A stretch of 21,801 bases of DNA from Candidatus Magasanikbacteria bacterium GW2011_GWC2_45_8. GTDB taxonomy: Bacteria; Patescibacteriota; Patescibacteriia; Magasanikbacterales; UBA10146. The translations under genes were made by a program, and so were the position numbers. Positions within the stretch are counted from its first letter, which is position 1; each line of letters starts with the position of its first letter. The stretch lies in assembly GCA_001001925.1 (NCBI GenBank), contig LCLH01000001.1, positions 1 through 21,801 of the forward strand, given 5' to 3'. This document shows positions 1 to 6,027 of the stretch, piece by piece. The notes below the pieces were generated by a model that worked only from the letters and a program-made list of their open reading frames with translations, was not told the origin of the DNA and searched no databases.

Positions 1-1
1 A

Positions 2-346
2 TGTCTGGAAAATTATAAAACGCATTCGCCAGAGAATAAAGAGTTGGCAAAGCGTGTTCTTGAATCTGGGGGAGCTATTATCTCGGAATATGGTCCGGGA
101 GAGACAATAGAGAAGAAACTCCTCCAGGATTACAACATAATAGAAGAGGAGAAACACGAAGAAAAGCTATCCATGAAAGTCTACTCCGGCGAATCAATCC
201 CTCACTTCTTTTCTTGCCACTTGGTTCAGCGGTTCTTGTTACTGTTTTGCACGACCTTGAAGCGCACAAAAATGAATCCCCTGCCATTCCCACTCCCCCA
301 ACCCCTTAAGTTTTTTCTTTATGTATCAAGTAGTTATCGGGCTTGA
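2..346 (+). pseudogene. DprA/Smf-like C-terminal remnant at left edge
   Basis: The frame starting at base 2 is open from the window edge. Its first 36 or so codons read like the Rossmann core of DprA (Smf), the DNA-processing protein that loads RecA on incoming single-stranded DNA: a P-E-N-K-E-L-A-K-R segment, then G-G-A-I-I-S-E-Y-G-P-G, matching the family's 'ENRELAERI...GALISEYPPG' stretch. The expected continuation (a RNRIIAGLS-like motif, then the rest of the Rossmann fold) is absent. The frame runs on with unrelated sequence and overlaps the start of gatB. A Q-H-N-R appears in frame 1 near base 128 and an I-I in frame 2 a few bases later, which hints at a frame-disrupting deletion, but this is weak. 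It could be a decayed dprA, or the true 3' end of a shortened homologue. Only the part up to about base 145 is recognisable. Confidence 0.42.
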
Positions 347-1835
347 AATTCACGCTCAAATAAAAACTCAATCAAAAATGTTTTGCGGATGCCCGCAGGC
401 AACAGACGGCCTGCCGCCCAATACCGCCATGTGCCCCATCTGCACAGGACAGCCTGGAACACTCCCTGTGTTAAACCTTCAAGCGCTCAAGCTTGGCATC
501 AAAACAAGCTTAGCTCTGCATTGCCGCATCAACACGGAAAGCAAATTTGACCGCAAACATTACTTTTATCCCGACCTCCCCAAGGCATATCAAATTTCTC
601 AATATGACCAGCCGATAGCGGAAGACGGTTTTTTGGAGATTGAAGTTCCGGACGAAAAAACCGGAGAAACGGTCAATAGAAAAATTCGTATTCAGCGTCT
701 GCACCTTGAAGAAGACGCGGCAAAACTCCTGCATGGCGCGGGTGAAAACCACGCGTATGTAGATTTTAATCGCGCGGGAAGCGCGCTCATGGAAATGGTA
801 ACACATCCGGATGTTGCAAGCCCCGCGGAAGCAAAGCTGTTCCTCCAAGAACTGCGCCTTATATTGCGCTATCTTGGCGCTTCCGACGCCAACATGGAAA
901 AGGGGCAAATGCGATGCGATGCGAATATCTCTTTGCGCCCCATTGGAGACACCAACTTTTATACAAAAACAGAGGTCAAAAACATGAACTCGTTCAAAGC
1001 GGTGGAACGCGCTCTTGAGTTTGAGATTGAACGCCAAACCAAATTATGGGACGCTGGAACGCCGCCGGACAAACTATCCACGCGCGGGTGGGATGACGTA
1101 AAACAAATCACAGTGCTTCAACGAATTAAAGAAGACGCGGCCGATTATCGCTATTTCCCCGAACCGGATATCCCCCCCTTGCACATGAAGACACTTGCGG
1201 AAGAAATGGCAAAAAAGCTTCCGGAGCTCCCCGCGGCGCGGCGTGCGCGCTTTACCAACGAATACGGATTGTCGCTTTCCGACGCGCATATTTTAACTGA
1301 CGACCTTAACTGGGCAAATTTTACGGAACAAACATTCTCGGAATTATACGCATGGCTCCGTTCTTTGCCGGACATGGAGGGGCTTTCAGAAGAGCAGATT
1401 ATAGAAAAAAACAGCGGCAAACTCGCGCGGCTCGTGGGCGGCTACCTTACTTCCAAACTCATGGGGCTTATGGCAGATAAGCACATTGACATCCGCACGC
1501 TCAAAATCACTCCTGAAAATTTTGCGGAATTTATCGCGCTCCTCTATACCAATAAAATCAATGGCGCGAACGCGCTCACGCTTCTTGAAAACATGTTTGA
1601 CGGCGAGGATCCAACGCACATTATGGAGGAAAAACAGCTCGGGCAGGTTGAAGACGCCGGCCTGATTGCGCGCGCCGTAGACGAAGTTCTCAAAAGCTGT
1701 CCGGATCAAGTGGCACAATTCAAATCCGGCAAAACATCAGTTTTGCAATTCTTGATCGGAAAAATTATGAAAGAAACACAAGGCCGCGCCGACCCGGGAG
1801 CCGTACGTGAAGCACTCATGCAAAAGATAAAGTAA
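321..1835 (+). CDS. gatB: Asp/Glu-tRNA amidotransferase subunit B (GatB)
   Basis: GatB is the tRNA-binding and kinase subunit of GatCAB, which converts Glu-tRNA(Gln) and/or Asp-tRNA(Asn) to the cognate amide form in the cytoplasm. The 504-residue product is full length for the family. It opens with V-V-I-G-L-E-I-H-A-Q, and four cysteines (residues 22, 24, 38, 41) lie in a C-x-C...C-x2-C arrangement followed by G-Q-P-G-T-L-P-V-L-N. Further signatures are K-F-D-R-K-H-Y-F-Y-P-D-L-P-K, the H-L-E-E-D-A-A-K-L-L-H segment, the D-F-N-R-A-G patch and D-A-N-I-S-L-R-P. The C-terminal third is the helical GatB/YqeY tail domain, ending in an I-G-K-I-M-K-E-T-Q-G-R-A-D-P motif. The ATG at 321 places the usual M-x-x-V-V-I-G-L-E start. 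No SD is visible; the start follows a T-rich tract. No clear promoter was found. gatA and gatC are not in the window. Confidence 0.97.
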   Translation: MYQVVIGLEIHAQIKTQSKMFCGCPQATDGLPPNTAMCPICTGQPGTLPVLNLQALKLGIKTSLALHCRINTESKFDRKHYFYPDLPKAYQISQYDQPIAEDGFLEIEVPDEKTGETVNRKIRIQRLHLEEDAAKLLHGAGENHAYVDFNRAGSALMEMVTHPDVASPAEAKLFLQELRLILRYLGASDANMEKGQMRCDANISLRPIGDTNFYTKTEVKNMNSFKAVERALEFEIERQTKLWDAGTPPDKLSTRGWDDVKQITVLQRIKEDAADYRYFPEPDIPPLHMKTLAEEMAKKLPELPAARRARFTNEYGLSLSDAHILTDDLNWANFTEQTFSELYAWLRSLPDMEGLSEEQIIEKNSGKLARLVGGYLTSKLMGLMADKHIDIRTLKITPENFAEFIALLYTNKINGANALTLLENMFDGEDPTHIMEEKQLGQVEDAGLIARAVDEVLKSCPDQVAQFKSGKTSVLQFLIGKIMKETQGRADPGAVREALMQKIK

Positions 1836-1847
1836 CTTGAAATTTAT

Positions 1848-1962
1848 AATGCCGCTAAGGCAATAACTTTGAGGGGACTACGAGCCGCGACTGGCGGCGA
1901 GTCTGAACAAAAATTCAACAGAATTTTTGTGTGCCACGAAAAGTTATTGCCTTAGCGGCATT
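1848..1962 (+). repeat. Palindromic 115-bp element, copy 1 (MITE/REP-like)
   Basis: Perfect 23-bp terminal inverted repeats (1848-1870 and 1940-1962) begin AATGCCGCTAAGGCAATAAC. Inside are two hairpins. One is GC-rich: GACT 1876-1879 pairs with 1900-1903, and GCCGC 1884-1888 with 1894-1898. The other is AT-rich: ACAAAAATTC 1907-1916 pairs with 1921-1930 around an AACA loop. A second copy lies in inverted orientation at 4180-4293 with about eight differences. There is no ORF and no obvious target-site duplication. It fills the gap between convergent gatB and the next minus-strand gene, where it could act as a bidirectional transcription terminator. The structure suggests a non-autonomous mobile element or a REP-type repeat; no transposase is present to decide. 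Confidence 0.9.
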
Positions 1963-1970
1963 TTCTAATT

Positions 1971-2654
1971 CTATGAATCTGAATTTCTTGCAAACGGTAT
2001 CGCCGGCGCGGAATCGTGCTTATCATTTTGATTTCCTTTTTCATCTACAGGTTGACCCGTCTCGGCAGACTTGAGCACCTCGCTTGCATATTCCCCTCGC
2101 TCGCGATCTTCTTCCATCTTTTGCAAACGTCCTCGATCTGTGCCCGCAAATGACGAGACTTCTCCGGATTCTTTTGCGCGCTGTGCCTGATATACTTTTG
2201 TAGTTTTTTTCAACATCTCAGCTTTATCGTCCGGCGCTTTCTGCTGACTCACAAAACTCTTTAATGCCCTGCGTTCCACCTGCGCTGCTGTTAAATTCGG
2301 ATTTCTATATGTTGTTTTCAAAAAATGTGTCTTTCCCGCGGCAGATAGAACATGTTCAGTAGCTTGCTCACCGGCAAAAATTTTCCGCGCAATCGCATGA
2401 CTCACGGTTGGCGTGCCAGCTTGATTTGCCAAACGCCGCCTCAATAATTGCATTGATTTTAATTGATCGGCTGAAACGCCGCCTTTTGCAGATGTATTTT
2501 GTTGCGCCAATTTTTGAGCAATCCTGACTTGAGTTTTTGAGTATCCTTTATCCCGCAAAGGATTCAAAAAAGCTCCTTGCGCAACAGCCTTTGGGAGGCT
2601 TCTGCTCATGGAGGGCATTTTGCTCATATCAAGCGGTTTTTGCGGTATGGTCAT
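1971..2654 (-). CDS. Hypothetical basic protein, 227 aa
   Basis: I do not recognise this protein. It is 227 residues, rich in Lys, Arg, Gln and Ala, with no signal peptide and no membrane segment, so probably cytoplasmic. The N-terminal half (residues about 30-95) is strongly basic and looks helical, with segments such as K-T-Q-V-R-I-A-Q-K-L-A-Q-Q and L-L-R-R-R-L-A-N-Q. The last 35 residues are polar and look disordered. Nucleic-acid binding is possible from charge alone but unproven. It is transcribed divergently from pyrB, with promoter-like hexamers at 2664-2692 set so that the transcript would be nearly leaderless. Its stop codon lies 9 bp from the end of repeat copy 1, which may terminate it. 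The start ATG at 2654 is the first available. Coding status rests on frame length and on filling the gap between neighbours. Confidence 0.72.
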   Translation of the reverse strand: MTIPQKPLDMSKMPSMSRSLPKAVAQGAFLNPLRDKGYSKTQVRIAQKLAQQNTSAKGGVSADQLKSMQLLRRRLANQAGTPTVSHAIARKIFAGEQATEHVLSAAGKTHFLKTTYRNPNLTAAQVERRALKSFVSQQKAPDDKAEMLKKTTKVYQAQRAKESGEVSSFAGTDRGRLQKMEEDRERGEYASEVLKSAETGQPVDEKGNQNDKHDSAPAIPFARNSDS

Positions 2655-2663
2655 AGTACTTCA

Positions 2664-2692
2664 AGAGTACCATAAAACAATAATACCGCCAA
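2664..2692 (-). promoter_or_regulatory. Possible promoter of the 227-aa gene
   Basis: Read on the minus strand, TTGGCG (2692-2687), a 17-bp spacer and TACTCT (2669-2664) form a weak sigma70-type promoter. The -10 element ends nine bases before the ATG at 2654, so initiation about seven bases downstream would give an almost leaderless mRNA. Hexamer matches are only moderate. Confidence 0.4.
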
Positions 2693-2726
2693 ACACAAAG
2701 TTATGCTATGGATGTGGATAATCGTT

Positions 2727-2755
2727 TTGACACCCACCACCGGAAACTGTACACT
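2727..2755 (+). promoter_or_regulatory. Promoter of pyrBI
   Basis: A consensus TTGACA (2727-2732), a 17-bp spacer and TACACT (2750-2755) lie just upstream of pyrB. Only ten bases separate the -10 element from the ATG at 2766, so the predicted transcript is nearly leaderless (about 3-5 nt). There is no room for an attenuator or a pyrimidine-sensing leader between promoter and gene. Confidence 0.72.
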
Positions 2756-2765
2756 ATAACAAATT

Positions 2766-3689
2766 ATGACAATATCTTTTGAAGGCCGCGATATCATATC
2801 AATCAAAGATCTTACTCGTGACGACATACTCACCGTACTTCGCATCGCAAAACAACTCAAAGAAAAACCACAACCCACACTCCTCAAAAACCACGTGCTC
2901 GCCACGTTGTTTTTTGAACCATCTACGCGCACACGACTTTCTTTTGAAACCGCCATGAAACGCCTTGGAGGGACTGTTATTGGTTTTGCCGACGCAAACG
3001 TTTCATCCGCCTCAAAAGGCGAAACGCTCTATGACTCCATACGCATTATTGGCAATTACGCGGACGTCATTGCCATGCGCCATCCGCTTGAAGGCGCGGC
3101 ACGGCGCGCGGCAGAAGCCACGATCAAACCAATTCTTAATGGAGGCGACGGCGCAAACCAGCACCCCACCCAAACTCTGCTTGATCTGTTTACCATCCAT
3201 GAAACACAACACAAATTAAAAAATCTGCATATTGCGCTGGTGGGAGATCTCAAATACGGTCGCACTGTACACTCGCTTGCGCAATCTATGGTGCATTTTC
3301 CTTGCCATCTACACCTCGTAGCGCCGGAAAGCCTCGCCATGCCCGTTCACATTGTGCACGACCTCAAAAAAAATCATATATCTTTTTCATTGCATCATAC
3401 CTTTGAAAACATCTTGCCTAAACTTGATATTTTGTATATGACGCGTATTCAAAAAGAGAGATTTTCGGATCTTTTAGAATATGAACGCGAAAAAAATACG
3501 TATGTCATCACTGCCGCGATGCTAACCGGCGTCAAGAAAAACCTGCGTATTCTTCATCCTCTGCCCCGCGTCAATGAGATACACCCTTCCGTTGACGAAA
3601 CTCCGTATGCCTACTATTTTGAACAAGCGGAAAATGGCGTGTTCGTGCGTCAAGCGCTTCTTGCTCTTGTATTAGGAAAACTATCCTGA
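2766..3689 (+). CDS. pyrB: Aspartate carbamoyltransferase catalytic subunit (PyrB)
   Basis: PyrB condenses carbamoyl phosphate with L-aspartate to N-carbamoyl-aspartate, the committed step of de novo pyrimidine synthesis, in the cytoplasm. The 307 residues match the family length. The carbamoyl-phosphate loop S-T-R-T-R is at residues 53-57. The mobile loop that reaches across the trimer keeps Ser and Lys (S-S-A-S-K-G-E, about 80-86). H-P-L-E-G follows at 106-110, N-Q-H-P-T-Q-T-L-L-D at 131-140, and G-D-L-K-Y-G-R-T-V-H-S at 160-170. The aspartate-domain L-H-P-L-P-R motif sits near residue 260. All expected active-site residues appear present. pyrI follows after 7 bp, so the two are co-transcribed and should form the allosteric holoenzyme. 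The ATG at 2766 follows its promoter almost directly and has no SD. Confidence 0.97.
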   Translation: MTISFEGRDIISIKDLTRDDILTVLRIAKQLKEKPQPTLLKNHVLATLFFEPSTRTRLSFETAMKRLGGTVIGFADANVSSASKGETLYDSIRIIGNYADVIAMRHPLEGAARRAAEATIKPILNGGDGANQHPTQTLLDLFTIHETQHKLKNLHIALVGDLKYGRTVHSLAQSMVHFPCHLHLVAPESLAMPVHIVHDLKKNHISFSLHHTFENILPKLDILYMTRIQKERFSDLLEYEREKNTYVITAAMLTGVKKNLRILHPLPRVNEIHPSVDETPYAYYFEQAENGVFVRQALLALVLGKLS

Positions 3690-3696
3690 ACTTCCT

Positions 3697-4173
3697 ATGA
3701 CGGCTCAAACCAACAACCCCAAAGAAATCCGCGTGCAAGCGATTAAAAATGGCACGGTCATAGACCATCTGCCTGCCGGTTTTGGTTTGCTTGTCATTAA
3801 ATTGCTTGGAGGAATGCCAGCTCGTAAAATTGTAACACTCGGCACTAATCTCAAAAGCTACGCGCGTGGAACAAAAGATTTGATTAAAATTGAAGACCGC
3901 GAGCTGACAAAAAACGAGGTGGATAAAATAGCGCTCATCGCGCCCAATGCGACTATCAATATTGTGCGCGACTATCGTGTTATCAAAAAAATAAAACCGC
4001 ACCTGCCTGAAACAATCAAGGGCGCAATTTCCTGCCCCAATCCGCGGTGCATCACCAACCACGAGGCAATGACAACAATGTTTCACGCCCACACCAATAA
4101 AAAACAAGTGGCAATCTTGTGCCACTACTGCGAAAAACAATTCTCGCAAGAAGAGATGGTGAAGTATATTTAA
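3697..4173 (+). CDS. pyrI: Aspartate carbamoyltransferase regulatory subunit (PyrI)
   Basis: PyrI binds nucleotide effectors and holds PyrB trimers together in the allosteric ATCase. The N-terminal domain (about residues 10-100) has the nucleotide-site pattern I-K-N-G-T-V-I-D-H-L-P-A-G. The C-terminal zinc domain has Cys113, Cys118, Cys142 and Cys145, the same spacing as the four zinc ligands of the E. coli protein (109/114/138/141). The 158-residue length is normal. The start is 7 bp after the pyrB stop, indicating translational coupling in a two-gene operon. The stop codon lies 6 bp before repeat copy 2, which could act as the operon terminator. The intact zinc domain and effector-site motif suggest regulation is retained here. 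Confidence 0.96.
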   Translation: MTAQTNNPKEIRVQAIKNGTVIDHLPAGFGLLVIKLLGGMPARKIVTLGTNLKSYARGTKDLIKIEDRELTKNEVDKIALIAPNATINIVRDYRVIKKIKPHLPETIKGAISCPNPRCITNHEAMTTMFHAHTNKKQVAILCHYCEKQFSQEEMVKYI

Positions 4174-4179
4174 AGATAC

Positions 4180-4293
4180 AATGCCGCTAAGGCAATAACT
4201 TTTCGGGGCACGCAAAAATTCTGTTGAATTTTTGCTCAGACTCACCGCCGTCGCGACTCGTAGTCCCCTCAAAGTCCTTGCCTTAGCGGCATT
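4180..4293 (-). repeat. Palindromic 114-bp element, copy 2, inverted
   Basis: This is the reverse complement of the element at 1848-1962, with seven substitutions and one 1-base deletion by eye. Its outer inverted repeats match at 21 of 23 positions. The AT-rich inner hairpin is preserved by a paired change: the closing A-T pair of copy 1 is G-C here. The GC-rich hairpin keeps pairing through two G-U wobbles when read in copy-1 orientation. It lies between convergent pyrI and miaA and extends 25 bp into the miaA reading frame, supplying its last codons and stop. Confidence 0.9.
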
Positions 4294-5228
4294 CCGTAAT
4301 GCAACATAACAACATCTCTTGCTTGCTCCGACGATTCAACCCATTTGATTTTCTTATCACGCTTAAACCACGTCATTTGACGCTTGGCGTACTGCCGGGT
4401 GGCAATTTTAATGCGTTGTACCGCCTCATCAAGCGTCATCTCTCCTTTTAAATGCGCGATAAGTTCACGATACCCCACACTTTGAAGCGCGTGCGCATCT
4501 TCCGTGTAACCTGCGTACAGAAGCGTTTGCACTTCTTTCAAAAAACCTTCTTCCGTCATCATATCAACCCGTGCGTTAATGCGGTGTGTGAGTTCTTCCA
4601 TTGGCACACGCACACCAAGCTTGAACGCGTCAAATTGCGGCAGCTGTTTTTTTTGTTGCGCCACAAAAGACTCGCCTGTTGCAAGCACCACTTCAAGAGC
4701 GCGCAAAACTCTGCGTTGATTTTTTATATCAACGCGCGCGGCGCTTGTGGCGTCATATTCTCGCAAAAGCCTCACCAGCTCCACGAGTGGTTTTTTTTGC
4801 AGTTCAATACGCCGAGCATTACCATGGTCTCTCACCGGCATCTCAAAATTTTCAGTCAAAGCGTCCAAGTACAGCCCCGTGCCACCAACAAACAATACCT
4901 TCTTGTTTCGACTCACAATCTCTCGCGCGCGCGTTTCCACGGATACTTTCCACTCCGCGACAGTATACGGATAGGCCGGATCAATTACATCCATAAGATA
5001 ATGCGGAATATCTTCCACCATATACACGCGCTCTCCCGTCTGTGGGTGCGCGCGCCACTCCCCTTTTGGTTTGGCGGTTCCTATTTGCAATTGTCCGTAA
5101 ACTTGTCGAGAATCAGCGTTGATAATTTCAAAATCAAACGCATGCGCCAACAAATATGCCCAAGCTGATTTACCGCTCGCTGTAGGACCCAACAAAACAG
5201 TTATCTTTGGCAATGATTGAGTATGCAT
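4269..5228 (-). CDS. miaA: tRNA dimethylallyltransferase (MiaA)
   Basis: MiaA transfers the dimethylallyl group from DMAPP to N6 of A37 in tRNAs that read codons starting with U, which stabilises codon-anticodon pairing. The P-loop G-P-T-A-S-G-K-S is at residues 14-21. The tRNA/prenyl-site motif A-D-S-R-Q-V-Y follows near 38-44, with I-G-T-A-K-P after it. V-G-G-T-G-L-Y and the C-terminal L-Q-S-V-G-Y-R-E and A-T-R-Q-Y-A-K-R-Q-M-T-W-F signatures are all present. The 319-residue length is normal. The final residues (M-P-L-R-Q-G-L) are encoded inside repeat copy 2, so the native C-terminus was probably replaced or extended when the repeat arrived; they lie beyond the conserved core. A promoter sits at 5240-5268, only 11 bases from the ATG. 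No SD is visible. Confidence 0.96.
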   Translation of the reverse strand: MHTQSLPKITVLLGPTASGKSAWAYLLAHAFDFEIINADSRQVYGQLQIGTAKPKGEWRAHPQTGERVYMVEDIPHYLMDVIDPAYPYTVAEWKVSVETRAREIVSRNKKVLFVGGTGLYLDALTENFEMPVRDHGNARRIELQKKPLVELVRLLREYDATSAARVDIKNQRRVLRALEVVLATGESFVAQQKKQLPQFDAFKLGVRVPMEELTHRINARVDMMTEEGFLKEVQTLLYAGYTEDAHALQSVGYRELIAHLKGEMTLDEAVQRIKIATRQYAKRQMTWFKRDKKIKWVESSEQARDVVMLHYGMPLRQGL

Positions 5229-5239
5229 AATTCAAACCC

Positions 5240-5268
5240 ATAGTACACAACCCTGCTCACGCGGTCAA
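5240..5268 (-). promoter_or_regulatory. Promoter of miaA
   Basis: On the minus strand, TTGACC (5268-5263), a 17-bp spacer and TACTAT (5245-5240) precede the miaA ATG by 11 bases. Predicted initiation leaves a leader of only a few nucleotides, the same geometry as at pyrB. Confidence 0.65.
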
Positions 5269-5303
5269 CAGACCTGACACCACATCGGAGCGGTTTTTTT
5301 GGA

Positions 5304-5332
5304 ATAAAAAAACTGCGTGGGTTTTACGCAGT
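5304..5332 (-). terminator. Rho-independent terminator after the 158-aa gene
   Basis: On the minus strand a 7-bp stem, ACTGCGT/ACGCAGT (5332-5326 with 5318-5312) and a 7-base loop, is followed directly by a run of T. It lies about 50 bp beyond the stop at 5382 and upstream of the miaA promoter, separating the two units. Confidence 0.8.
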
Positions 5333-5381
5333 AGAATGGTTTGGGGTGGCAATAAAACGCGTTGGTTGCGCCACGGCTTAT

Positions 5382-5858
5382 TCAGCGAATCCGGTATCGC
5401 TCTACTAAAAGCACCAATACCTTATAGGTTCTTCTGCTTGTTTCCCACGCGACTCCGACAAACGGATTCGGTGTTGATACCGAATACGTAAAGCTGAAAC
5501 CACTCGGTCTGAAGCCGAGCACGAAAAGCAAACGAGCAAAAAATGGTACGACAACTCGGTACGAACGCTCGGCGCAAAGCACCGGCGAGTTTACATCCGA
5601 AGGATCAAGCGGATGGATATCAACATCAAACATCATGCCGCCAATCTCTATCATCGGACGAAAGGTTTGAAAGAACGTGTCCCAATAATAATCGCTGTGT
5701 TCGCCGGAAACAGCAAACCTCACGATTGAACCGTTCAAAAAACGCCGACAGACAATCCCCGCGCTCGCCACGTTTCCTCTGCCGCTCCAGTACTGCTCTT
5801 TGGCAGAACGAAGAGGAATCAGCTCCCCTCCTGGAGAACTCTTTTGTGCTGAATGCAT
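5382..5858 (-). CDS. Hypothetical protein, 158 aa, independently expressed
   Basis: I do not recognise this family. The 158 residues have no convincing signal peptide. A hydrophobic stretch near residues 104-116 (V-V-V-P-F-F-A-R-L-L-F-V-L) could be a buried strand or a weak membrane segment. Aromatic-rich patches (S-D-Y-Y-W-D-T-F-F-Q-T-F) and alternating strands such as Y-R-V-V-V-P-F-F suggest a beta-rich fold. The gene is a complete stand-alone unit: a promoter with perfect -35 at 5906-5934, a leader hairpin at 5874-5897, a strong AAGGAGGT a few bases before the ATG at 5858, and an intrinsic terminator at 5304-5332. This set of classical signals is unlike its neighbours, most of which lack an SD. 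That favours a real, separately regulated or recently acquired gene. Function unknown. Confidence 0.75.
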   Translation of the reverse strand: MHSAQKSSPGGELIPLRSAKEQYWSGRGNVASAGIVCRRFLNGSIVRFAVSGEHSDYYWDTFFQTFRPMIEIGGMMFDVDIHPLDPSDVNSPVLCAERSYRVVVPFFARLLFVLGFRPSGFSFTYSVSTPNPFVGVAWETSRRTYKVLVLLVERYRIR

Positions 5859-5861
5859 GAT

Positions 5862-5897
5862 ACCTCCTTGTCGCGCCTTACATGGTTGAATAAGGCG
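5862..5897 (-). promoter_or_regulatory. Leader hairpin plus strong SD of the 158-aa gene
   Basis: On the minus strand CGCCTTA (5897-5891) and TAAGGCG (5880-5874) form a 7-bp stem with a 10-base loop. It ends a few bases before AAGGAGGT (5869-5862), itself four bases from the ATG. The hairpin could stabilise the mRNA or gate access to the SD. Confidence 0.6.
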
Positions 5898-5905
5898 AAC
5901 TTTAT

Positions 5906-5934
5906 AGATTACCGCATATCACCATTGATGTCAA
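5906..5934 (-). promoter_or_regulatory. Promoter of the 158-aa gene
   Basis: On the minus strand a consensus TTGACA (5934-5929), a 17-bp spacer and TAATCT (5911-5906) give a sigma70-type promoter. It yields a leader of about 40 nt containing the hairpin and SD described for this gene. Confidence 0.65.
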
Positions 5935-5968
5935 ATTAAACAAAAAAATAGACAAAATTGAGCACATA

Positions 5969-5997
5969 TTGCTTTTTCACACAAAATATGCTATAGT
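5969..5997 (+). promoter_or_regulatory. Promoter of the 940-aa gene
   Basis: TTGCTT (5969-5974), a 17-bp spacer and TATAGT (5992-5997) stand 30 bases before the ATG at 6028. The leader is A/T-rich and has no SD. The -35 hexamer is the same as that upstream of the gene at 18591. This promoter is divergent from that of the 158-aa gene. Confidence 0.7.
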
Positions 5998-6027
5998 TTC
6001 TTTAAACTTAATTCTTTATCATTTTTT

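Noticed and set aside
3571..4272. 233-codon open frame on the minus strand across the pyrB end and pyrI
   Set aside because: It lies antisense to pyrB and pyrI, whose zinc-binding and active-site motifs are unambiguous, and it has no promoter or homology of its own.
1848..4293. Composite transposon formed by the two inverted repeat copies
   Set aside because: The enclosed DNA is the 227-aa gene, pyrBI and no transposase. Each copy is itself a complete palindrome with its own terminal repeats, and no target duplication flanks the pair.
4452..5168. 238-codon plus-strand frame opposite miaA
   Set aside because: It is antisense to a full-length MiaA with all motifs, and its His/Arg/Phe-rich translation is typical of a shadow frame.
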